NCBI GenBank assembly: GCA_903905505.1
Contig: CAIVGL010000065.1
Coordinates: 1-35,676, forward strand
Origin: an uncultured Bacteroidia bacterium
Lineage (GTDB): Bacteria; Bacteroidota; Bacteroidia; Bacteroidales; Prolixibacteraceae
DNA: 35,676 nucleotides
Direction of reading: 5' to 3'
The notes under the pieces were generated by a model. That model had not been told where the DNA came from, did not search any database, and worked only from the letters and a program-made list of their open reading frames with translations. Below, piece after piece: positions 8,477-15,146 of the stretch. Made by a program: the position numbers and the translations under genes. Within the stretch, counting starts at the first letter, position 1. The number at the start of each line of letters is the position of its first letter.

Positions 8477-8485
8477 TAACTTTAC
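8477..8485 (+). promoter_or_regulatory. Possible -7 promoter box of porW
   Basis: TAACTTTAC is close to the TAnnTTTGY box, about 80 bp upstream of the porW ATG. Motif only. Confidence 0.3.
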
Positions 8486-8563
8486 CCAAACAGTTTATGG
8501 TGTGGAAGAATCGGGGAGCAGCGATCTGCGCACCTTTGATGAATGAGATAATGTTAGCTTCGG

Positions 8564-11500
8564 ATGAAACAAACAGGTAGAAATATACTCCTATTTTTGT
8601 TGTTGATTGGAATAATCTCCTGTTCAATCAAGAAAAATACGTTCACCTCTAGGTCTTATCATAATGTAACTGCCCATTATAACGTCTATTTTAATGGGAA
8701 GGAGAGTTATAAATCGGGGAATATTCGTATGGCTCAAGCGATTCCCGACGACTATACCCATACGCTCCCAGTCTTCAAGAATTCATTGCCTGAAGCAGCT
8801 AAAATTGCCGCATCAGATATGGATTTTGCCATTGCCAAGTGCCAGAAACTTATTGCCCTTCATTCAATTACCAAGAGTCCAGAACGGAAGCCTAATAACT
8901 CGGAGTATTATAAGAAGTTTGCGTCGAAAGGGGAATACAACGAATGGGTCGATAAGGCTTATGTGTTAATGGGAATGGCCAACTATTGCAAACACGACTA
9001 TCGGTTGGCGATAGAGAATTTTAATTACGTGGTGCGTAAATTTTCTGATCGTCCTTCTCGTTTTGATGCCTTATTGGGCATGGCACGATCCTATATCGAA
9101 ATAGGGGATTACCCGCCTGCTCTTGAGATCTTCGCGGCATTGGCACGTGATGCCAGTTTCCCAAAGAGCTTAGTTCCTACATTTAACCTTGTTCAGGCTC
9201 AATATCAGCTGAAAATTAATGAGCCAAAGGGCGCCATCCCCTTTTTACAGACTGCCCTTTCCATGCATCTTTCTAGAGCTGAAAAATTGCGGGCTAGTTA
9301 TATCTTAGCACAACTTTTAACCCTCACGAAACAACCCGAAGAGGCCTTAAAACAATATCAAAAGGTGCTGAAAATGCACCCTCCTTACCAAATGACGTTT
9401 AATGCTCGGATATCTCGAATGGAGCTTGTTGGAGCCGAAAATAAGGTGATCGAAAAGCAGCTGGCGAAGATGTTAAAGGCTGCAAAAAACAAGGAGTATA
9501 GGGACCGGATTTATTATACAATGGCAAATATCGCCGTGAGAGAAGGGCGTATAAAAGAGGGGATTGAGGACCTAAAAAACTCTGTTCGTTATAGTCTCTC
9601 CAATAAACAACAACGAGCCATTTCGAGCCTGGATGTGGCCCGTATTTTCTATGAGCAAAATGAATACCTTCAATCTGCCTGTTATTACGATAGTGCTGTT
9701 GCCGTAATTGACGTTAACTATCCTGGCTATGCCGAAATTGTTACACGATCGACATCGTTGAACAAACTCGCGAAGTCGCTCCATACCATAGAGCGTGAAG
9801 ATAGCTTGCAACAATTGGCATTGATGTCTGAAAAAGATCGAAATACATTGATCGATCTTAAGATTAAGGCACTTCAAAAGGAAGAAGCCAAAAAGCTTGC
9901 CGATGCAAATGCGGATCAGCAGAATCAAAATTATTTTAGATCGGAACAATTTAGACAGCAGGGGACTCCAACTTCAGACAATCAAAATTTATGGTATTTC
10001 TACAATCCGTTAACAATAGGCATTGGGAAGAGCGATTTTCAGAAAATTTGGGGAAAACGTGCTTTAGAAGACAATTGGCGTCGGAAGAATAAACTATCGA
10101 ATTTAGATGTTGCGGCGGAACAGGCAGTCGATTCTGTTGCTCAAACAGCTATTCCAAGCGCGAAGAAAAAGGTTAGCGATCCCAAAACAGCTGCATATTA
10201 TCTGCAAGATATCCCGCTGACCGATTCGCTGATGAGTGTGTCAATCGAGCAAGTAAAAAGTGCTATGTTTAATGCGGCACATCTTTATCGTACCGAACTA
10301 AATGATTTTCCTCGTGCCATAGCGATGTTGAAGGATCTAAATGCACGCTTTAAAGGAAGTCTCTACGAGCTTCCCGCATATTTTGAGCTCTATCAACTCT
10401 ATAAAGAGGGTGGCGATGTTGCAAATAGCGAAGCTTACAAAGAGAAAATAACGTTAGAATATCCCAATTCAAAATATGCTCAATACTTGAATAATCCCAA
10501 TTATTTTGTGGAGTTGAAGAAGAAAAATGCGAGTGTGGAGGTTGAATATGGTGCTGTATTAAAGCAATTTTTTGCATTCGATTTCCCAAGTGCTGCTTCG
10601 TCTGCTTTACAGATCATCCCTCAGTTAGCGGATAGTACCTTGCTTCCTAAAGTGAAGTTTATCGCGGTCGTCGCTAAGGGAGCTTCGCAAGAGCGGAAAG
10701 AATTTGCAGGCAATCTTGAACAATACATCAAAGATTTTCCTAAAACTCCGACTACCGATATTGCGATTCAAATCAAAACGCTTATTGCCTCTAATGCTTT
10801 GGCTGACTATAAACAACTGTTGGCGAAAGGGTATATTAAAGAGCAGTTAGCGAACGACGAATTGAAAAATAAGACAAATACGACGGGGGATGAATTTGGG
10901 GGTAAGTTTTCAGTGGATCAGAATCTCTTTCATTATTATGTGATTGCCTTTCCAAAGGATTCAAAAGTGGAGGTGAATCGGTTGATTTACGATATCGCGA
11001 ATTATAATTTAGACTATTACACCTCCTCCGATTTCGACATCGAAGCCTTAAGTTTAGATGATAAAACGCAACTAGTGGTTGTGCGCAACTTCCCAGATAA
11101 GGAGGAGGGACAGATCTACTTTAAGTCGATCATCCGAAAGCGGGCAGTTTTTTCATCATTAAAGGGTCTTGAATATGTGAATTTTATGATTTCGTCTACG
11201 AACTATAGAGTTGTAACGAACGATAAAGATTACCACTCGTATCTTCCATTCTTCATTAAGAACTACAGTTCCTATATCAATTCTGATGTACCGAAAGAGA
11301 TTTTGCCTAATCCGGAGGATCTGTTAGCCAAAATTCGTAAGGAGGACGATCCGACGAACAATGGGAAGTTTGTGGTGGTTCAGTCAGCGCAAGTAAAAGA
11401 TACGGTTGCGACAATCGTGCCGGAACCGAAGGCTATCTATCAAGGTTTATACCGCGCGAAAGCTGGTGATTCTTATTGTTTTGCCCTAGTCTTTTTGAAA

Positions 11501-11812
11501 AAACAACTTGAGGATGCGAAGCTTATTCAGGCTATTAAATTTTTTAATCAGACAAATTATGGTGCGCCATCCATAGAGGTCTCCTCCGAAGTTTTAGATG
11601 CCAATCGAGGATTATTGGTTGTTCAAGGTTTAGGTAAACGATCGGTAGCAGAAGCTTATTTCAAACGGTGGAGCACCAATCAGGCCGTGCAGGATCTTCT
11701 TAAAGGGTCGAACTTTAGAACGATGCTGATCTCTGTAGATAACCTTTCGATCTTCAGGAAGGAAAAAAATGTACTCCCGTATATGGAGTTTTATAATCAG
11801 TTGAAAGATTAG
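8564..11812 (+). CDS. porW: Type IX secretion lipoprotein PorW/SprE (TPR)
   Basis: The 1082-residue protein begins with a lipoprotein signal peptide (hydrophobic LLFLLLIGI, then SCSIKK at the lipobox). The mature start, RSYHNVTAHYNVYFNGKESY, is the typical opening of PorW/SprE, a periplasmic or outer-membrane-anchored component required for type IX secretion and, in gliding species, motility. Tetratricopeptide-like helices cover about residues 130-420, for example KAYVLMGMANYCKHDYRLAI, with more TPR-like units around 560-640. The long C-terminal part is beta-rich without a named motif. It is a single-gene unit between mrp and an opposing zinc-ribbon gene. Together with gldH it indicates a type IX secretion apparatus encoded elsewhere. 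Confidence 0.88.
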   Translation: MKQTGRNILLFLLLIGIISCSIKKNTFTSRSYHNVTAHYNVYFNGKESYKSGNIRMAQAIPDDYTHTLPVFKNSLPEAAKIAASDMDFAIAKCQKLIALHSITKSPERKPNNSEYYKKFASKGEYNEWVDKAYVLMGMANYCKHDYRLAIENFNYVVRKFSDRPSRFDALLGMARSYIEIGDYPPALEIFAALARDASFPKSLVPTFNLVQAQYQLKINEPKGAIPFLQTALSMHLSRAEKLRASYILAQLLTLTKQPEEALKQYQKVLKMHPPYQMTFNARISRMELVGAENKVIEKQLAKMLKAAKNKEYRDRIYYTMANIAVREGRIKEGIEDLKNSVRYSLSNKQQRAISSLDVARIFYEQNEYLQSACYYDSAVAVIDVNYPGYAEIVTRSTSLNKLAKSLHTIEREDSLQQLALMSEKDRNTLIDLKIKALQKEEAKKLADANADQQNQNYFRSEQFRQQGTPTSDNQNLWYFYNPLTIGIGKSDFQKIWGKRALEDNWRRKNKLSNLDVAAEQAVDSVAQTAIPSAKKKVSDPKTAAYYLQDIPLTDSLMSVSIEQVKSAMFNAAHLYRTELNDFPRAIAMLKDLNARFKGSLYELPAYFELYQLYKEGGDVANSEAYKEKITLEYPNSKYAQYLNNPNYFVELKKKNASVEVEYGAVLKQFFAFDFPSAASSALQIIPQLADSTLLPKVKFIAVVAKGASQERKEFAGNLEQYIKDFPKTPTTDIAIQIKTLIASNALADYKQLLAKGYIKEQLANDELKNKTNTTGDEFGGKFSVDQNLFHYYVIAFPKDSKVEVNRLIYDIANYNLDYYTSSDFDIEALSLDDKTQLVVVRNFPDKEEGQIYFKSIIRKRAVFSSLKGLEYVNFMISSTNYRVVTNDKDYHSYLPFFIKNYSSYINSDVPKEILPNPEDLLAKIRKEDDPTNNGKFVVVQSAQVKDTVATIVPEPKAIYQGLYRAKAGDSYCFALVFLKKQLEDAKLIQAIKFFNQTNYGAPSIEVSSEVLDANRGLLVVQGLGKRSVAEAYFKRWSTNQAVQDLLKGSNFRTMLISVDNLSIFRKEKNVLPYMEFYNQLKD

Positions 11813-11844
11813 AAGGCTTATAAATAGGGTCTAAAAGAATTTGG

Positions 11845-12282
11845 TTATTTGTTGCCTAACATCCGTTCTATGGCGCCTTTTTCATGCTCGGTAAGCATAT
11901 CCATTGAATTAAGGGCAGTCTGAATCTTGGTTTTAAAATTCCAGCAGGTCATCTGCCGTAACGCCAAACGTCGGGCAAATTCATAACTTGATATCTCTTC
12001 CTTCCCTTTACAGACATTATAGGCAATGAAAAACGCCTTGTGAATAGGAAATCGGCAGTGATGGAAAATAGTTCCTGAGGTCGCTGATTCTTCACTCTTA
12101 CATTTTGTGCAACGTCGGGAAAAGGACGATTTTCCGCCACATGAATTTTCATTGCCACACTTACGACAAGTAAAACCTTCTGCCCATTTTAGGTCGGCCA
12201 GAAATTCAAGACATTTCTCATCGCTGACGAAAAGCTCCTTAATCTCTGATTCAGAAATATTTTTGTTGAAAATTATTCCCAT
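11845..12282 (-). CDS. Stand-alone IS1595-type zinc-ribbon/HTH protein
   Basis: The 145-residue product looks like the N-terminal part of an IS1595/ISXO2-like transposase without the DDE catalytic domain. The zinc ribbon has CRKCG near residue 39 and RRCTKC about 17 residues later. It is followed by SATSGTIFHH and an HTH-like region (EISSYEFARRLALRQMTCW, then a helix with KTKIQTALNSM). The frame is clean and ends with a normal stop after a charged helix, so it looks like a maintained small DNA-binding protein, not a random truncation. I see no terminal inverted repeats or downstream DDE remnant. Its stop faces the porW stop at close range. Confidence 0.75.
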   Translation of the reverse strand: MGIIFNKNISESEIKELFVSDEKCLEFLADLKWAEGFTCRKCGNENSCGGKSSFSRRCTKCKSEESATSGTIFHHCRFPIHKAFFIAYNVCKGKEEISSYEFARRLALRQMTCWNFKTKIQTALNSMDMLTEHEKGAIERMLGNK

Positions 12283-12300
12283 AATTCCTTAAATTCAGTG

Positions 12301-12308
12301 TAAAAGTA
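12301..12308 (-). promoter_or_regulatory. Possible -7 box of the zinc-ribbon gene
   Basis: On the - strand this reads TACTTTTA, one base off TAnnTTTG, about 19 bp before the start of the zinc-ribbon gene. Confidence 0.3.
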
Positions 12309-12368
12309 TAAAAATAGTGAAATTAAAAAATTAGGTGATACTAAAGCGATTTATTATTTTCTTTTTTC

Positions 12369-12376
12369 TATCTTTG
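12369..12376 (+). promoter_or_regulatory. Putative -7 promoter box of the DUF6132 gene
   Basis: TATCTTTG is an exact TAnnTTTG match about 28 bp before the ATG of the DUF6132 gene. Confidence 0.5.
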
Positions 12377-12403
12377 TATTACGTATAATTCAATTGCTAT
12401 AGT

Positions 12404-12649
12404 ATGGAAGAGAAGTTAAAGATCGGATCAAAAACAGAAGTTAAAAAGCCATTTTATAAATCTCGTAATTTCTGGAATCCATTTTTGGGAATTACCCTTG
12501 GTGCATTGGCCGGATTTCTATATTATCACTATGTGGGATGTTCCTCCGGTAGCTGCGCGATCACTGGAAATCCTTTTATGAGCACTGCCTATGGCGGAAT
12601 GCTTGGTCTATTTTTAGTGAAAAGTCCTTGCCGCAATGGCAAATGTTAG
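12404..12649 (+). CDS. DUF6132 family small membrane protein
   Basis: The 81-residue protein has a basic N-terminus, then a glycine-rich hydrophobic segment (LGITLGALAGFLYYHYVG, about residues 27-44), the motif CSSGSCAITGNPFMS, and a second hydrophobic stretch (AYGGMLGLFLV) before a Cys-containing tail. This is the DUF6132 pattern, whose members from memory often sit beside rhodanese, thioredoxin or other redox genes. The role is not established. The four Cys in the C-terminal half could bind metal or form disulfides. It precedes remnants of a radical-SAM gene and a thioredoxin reductase gene. Confidence 0.8.
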   Translation: MEEKLKIGSKTEVKKPFYKSRNFWNPFLGITLGALAGFLYYHYVGCSSGSCAITGNPFMSTAYGGMLGLFLVKSPCRNGKC

Positions 12650-12699
12650 AAATATACTGTTGGCTAAAATAGCTAATCTGTGCAATATATATAAGTTCC

Positions 12700-13065
12700 A
12701 TGTATTTTTCAAAATACAACATCTTCTCAAAGATAAAAGATTCTGATAATTTCTTTATTGTTAATCCTCTGTCTGGCAGCGCTGATATTCTGACTCCTGA
12801 TGATGCTGTCAAGATCTTAAAAGTTAGCAAGGAAGAGGATATTCATGATCCTGCTTTGATAAGTGAATTACAGGTGAAAGGTTATCTCGCCGATGTAAAA
12901 CAGGAGCAGAAACTATTCAGATATAAATAGCTTGATTTTCTGGATAACCGGACCAATATGTCAGATCTATTTGCTGACGGCGATTTGATCAGCAAAAAAT
13001 ACCGTCAGATCACTACTGCCGTTGCTGACGGAACGATTGCAGCTATTGCTAAAGAAATACATTAA
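12700..13065 (+). pseudogene. Radical-SAM start fused to thioredoxin reductase end (scar)
   Basis: The first 76 codons (to a TAG at 12928-12930) match the N-terminal leader of peptide-maturase-type radical SAM proteins: MYFSKYNIFSKIKDSDNFF, then LSGSADILTPDDA. The same frame continues after the TAG with LDFLDNRT, the usual next step of that family, so the TAG is an internal nonsense change. From about 12955 it switches, still in frame, to SDLFADGDLISKKYRQITTA and VADGTIAAIAKE, the FAD-binding C-terminus of thioredoxin reductases, ending at TAA 13063-13065. The SAM cysteines and almost all of the reductase are missing. The simplest reading is a deletion joining two neighbouring genes, followed by decay. 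Confidence 0.75.
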
Positions 13066-13234
13066 TATTCATTCGTGCGGAATGCAGATTCCAGCTAGCT
13101 GACGGACAATCAAAACCATTTAACACCTTTAGTATTTTGTTGGTGTCTTTGTGCTTTGGTGGCGAAAAGAACTTTTTATCGACTTAAGGAATTAATACGA
13201 AATGCAAAATCTATAATATTTAATTAAAATAAAG

Positions 13235-13639
13235 ATGGAACCAATTCAGCTGATTATTGAGAAAGAGAGTAAATGGGGCTTCGACAAGACCGTTGAATTA
13301 TTAACTGCCGAAGCCGAAAGACGTAACTGGATGATTCCGGCAATCCATGATTTGCAACAATCTCTTGCCAAATCAGGAAAAGTTGTTCGATCGGTTAAGG
13401 TACTTGAGGTATGCAAACCCGAATATTCGGGAAAAATTCTAGAGCAGAATGATGTGCGGTTTGCTTCTATCATGATGCCTTGCAGGATCTCAATTTACCT
13501 TAAAGAGGATGAAAAGACTTATGTCGCGTTACTAAATGGTTCAAGTCTTGCTGCCGGGATGCCCGAAAGTGTGCGCGATGTAATGGTTGCCGCTTCGGAT
13601 GAGGTAAACGAAATTGCCGATGCGGTAATTTACTTGTAA
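13235..13639 (+). CDS. DUF302 domain protein
   Basis: The 134-residue protein fits the DUF302 fold: N-terminal helix GFDKTVELLTAEAERRNWM, strand VRSVKVLEVCKP, then RFASIMMPCRISIYLKEDEKTYVALLN as the central strands, and a final helix PESVRDVMVAASDEVNEIA. No signal peptide is seen, so it is probably cytosolic. DUF302 proteins are often found near redox or sulfur genes; the function is unknown. Two Cys (in EVCKP and MPCRI) might be redox-active or metal-binding. It follows the radical-SAM/thioredoxin reductase scar by about 170 bp on the same strand. Upstream DNA contains no clear promoter box. Confidence 0.85.
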   Translation: MEPIQLIIEKESKWGFDKTVELLTAEAERRNWMIPAIHDLQQSLAKSGKVVRSVKVLEVCKPEYSGKILEQNDVRFASIMMPCRISIYLKEDEKTYVALLNGSSLAAGMPESVRDVMVAASDEVNEIADAVIYL

Positions 13640-13949
13640 TGGGAAGTGTATCCCTTTTAAAAATGATTTGTAAGGTGCAGTTATGCTTGTATTTTTATTT
13701 TATTCAGGAAAACTATACTGATTAGAAGGCCTTGTTCCTATGTTATTGGCCGCGAAGTTTGTTCTGAAATAACAACTAACGATTGTCTTTTTTACCTCCT
13801 ATTTTCTCTAAATTTGGGCAAGAAGAAGGCGGAATTAAGAATGAGGGAGCCTGGCCTTGGTCATAATTTGCAAAGTGCATTTTGGATAAATCTTACGTGC
13901 ATGCCGCAGGTTGCAAATTTAAGAGGAGGTGGTTTAGAATTAGCTGACA
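13640..13949. other. Intergenic gap upstream of the cytochrome gene
   Basis: No supported reading frame occurs in these 310 bases; short frames end within a few codons. The only signal is an exact TAnnTTTG box (TAAATTTG, 13809-13816) with a TTG 23 bp before it, which may serve the cytochrome gene. A weak GGGA/TCCC hairpin at 13641-13654 follows the DUF302 stop. Confidence 0.5.
13809..13816 (+). promoter_or_regulatory. Putative -7 promoter box of the cytochrome gene
   Basis: TAAATTTG matches TAnnTTTG, with TTG at 13783-13785 as a loosely spaced -33 candidate. The leader to the ATG at 13950 would be about 125 bases. Confidence 0.35.
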
Positions 13950-14321
13950 ATGAAAAAGTTCAAACTAGGCTTATCTTTTCGTGCGAATTTTAAGGGCGTA
14001 AAAGTCACTGCACTTTTGGGCGTTGTGTTTGTGAGCTATTCATGCGCTCCAAGTCTTTATATTCCATCCCTTGCTGATGCTAATAAGACAGGCCTAAATT
14101 TAGATGATTTGAATTTGGGCCGAAAGTTATATGTTCAAAATTGCGGGAGTTGTCATAATCTATACGCCCCTAATCATCTTAAGGCGAGTGAGTGGCCGGG
14201 CATTTTAACCGTTATGCAGCAAAAGGCGAAAGTTAGTACTAAAGAGGTTGAAACTATTCGTAATTATTTTTCTAACTTTCAACAACAAACCCGGCCTATT
14301 AGCCGGGTTTGTTGTTTGTAA
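13950..14321 (+). CDS. Small c-type cytochrome lipoprotein
   Basis: The 123-residue product starts with a long signal segment ending at Cys32 (VSYSCAPS), a lipoprotein-like site. One haem c motif, Cys65-x-x-Cys68-His69 (NCGSCHNLYAPNH), is followed by SEWPGILTVMQQKAKVS and EVETIRNYF, the layout of a monohaem cytochrome c in which a Met near residue 90 could be the sixth ligand. It is predicted to be periplasmic and membrane-anchored. The last ~13 residues (from about 111) are encoded by the terminator hairpin of the duplicated sucD end, so the original C-terminus was probably different. It converges with the sucD fragment. Confidence 0.8.
   Translation: MKKFKLGLSFRANFKGVKVTALLGVVFVSYSCAPSLYIPSLADANKTGLNLDDLNLGRKLYVQNCGSCHNLYAPNHLKASEWPGILTVMQQKAKVSTKEVETIRNYFSNFQQQTRPISRVCCL
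14281..14316. terminator. Bidirectional terminator hairpin, left copy
   Basis: A 15-bp perfect stem (AACAACAAACCCGGC with its complement) closes on the 6-base loop CTATTA. It lies inside the end of the cytochrome frame and after the sucD fragment, and matches the right copy at 19941-19982 except for loop and outer bases. Confidence 0.8.
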
Positions 14322-14337
14322 AAATACGTGATATACG

Positions 14338-14873
14338 TTATAAGTTGAGTAATTTCTTTCCCATTCCTGGAATTCCAGAAGGCTGTTTGGCCACCTGAAC
14401 GCCTACACTTTCGAAAGCGGCAATCTTTTCAGCTGCTGTTCCTATTCCACTTGAGATGATCGCACCAGCGTGCCCCATCCGTTTTCCTGGAGGCGCTGTC
14501 TGACCAGCGATAAAGCTTACCACTAGTTTGGTAACATGCTTGCGGATATATTCGGCAGCACGCTCTTCAGTGTCGCCACCAATTTCACCCATCAAAACAA
14601 TCGCATGCGTGTCTAGATCATCTTGAAACATCTGAAGAAGCTCTTCGTCATAGCGTCCAGCAACTGGATTGCCACCGATACCAACACAAGTGTTCTGACC
14701 TAAGCCGCTGCTTGTTAATTGGTAAACCATTTCATAGGTTAGTGTTCCACTACGGCTCATTAACCCGATATTGCCTTTCTTAAAGATGCTCACTGGTAGA
14801 ATTCCCACCAAGTCTTCCCTTGGAGACGTCAACCCTGGACAGTTAGCTCAGGGAAACTTAGTGCCATTTATTT
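14338..14873 (-). pseudogene. sucD: Truncated sucD (C-terminal part of succinyl-CoA synthetase alpha)
   Basis: The frame encodes the last ~165 residues of SucD, still with the phosphohistidine region [11 protein letters not shown], but lacks the CoA-binding N-terminal half. Upstream the frame meets a TGA at 14848-14850 where the intact gene has a Gly codon (IGANCPG in the real SucD). Many changes from the intact copy alter conserved residues, for example GGDP to GGNP, DDPDT to DDLDT and TKPVV to TKLVV, as expected without selection. It cannot make a functional subunit alone. Confidence 0.9.
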
Positions 14874-15146
14874 TGTTGCGATATTGTTACACTTAACTAA
14901 ACAAAAGATATTATTAGGGATCATTTTCTGAGGAGAAACTTCAATACCTACAGTAAGAAAGGAGGAATTTACAAGATTTATTAATACGGCAATTAATTTA
15001 ACCAGTTTGTATTTTTTATGTAGCACATCTGTAATATCTAAGCGTCAAATTTGTGAACTGAAAAGTATGAATTGATAAATGTGTTTATGATTTTTTTTGA
15101 GAAGTTGTTTAAGAATATTATTAAATCAGCCATAGCAACCAGAAGT
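14874..15146. other. Left junction and leader of the receptor cassette
   Basis: Homology to sucD stops near 14873. The following ~270 bases are AT-rich and hold no supported gene. A TTTG at 15013-15016 (in cagtttgtatt) with a poor downstream TAnnnn box is the only promoter-like signal and is not convincing. No attachment core or integrase fragment was seen. Confidence 0.5.

Larger units (their letters stand above)
14281..14873. repeat. Direct repeat of the sucD 3' end, left copy
   Basis: This segment aligns with 19944-20536 at a constant offset of 5663, without indels. By eye I count 34 differences over the 480 bases 14341-14820 (about 93% identity). It starts exactly at the terminator hairpin and fades after the GTGCCATT block. 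Both copies have the same orientation and flank the TonB receptor/lipoprotein cassette. Confidence 0.92.

Noticed and set aside
11845-12282. Complete insertion sequence at the zinc-ribbon gene
   Set aside because: No DDE domain, no terminal inverted repeats and no target duplication were seen on either side.
12928-12930. TAG as a recoded (pyrrolysine-like) codon in the radical-SAM/reductase frame
   Set aside because: The rest of both enzymes is deleted, so read-through would give no functional protein; a nonsense mutation is simpler.
13641-13658. GGGA/TCCC hairpin with TTTT after the DUF302 gene as a terminator
   Set aside because: The stem has only four pairs; it could be chance.
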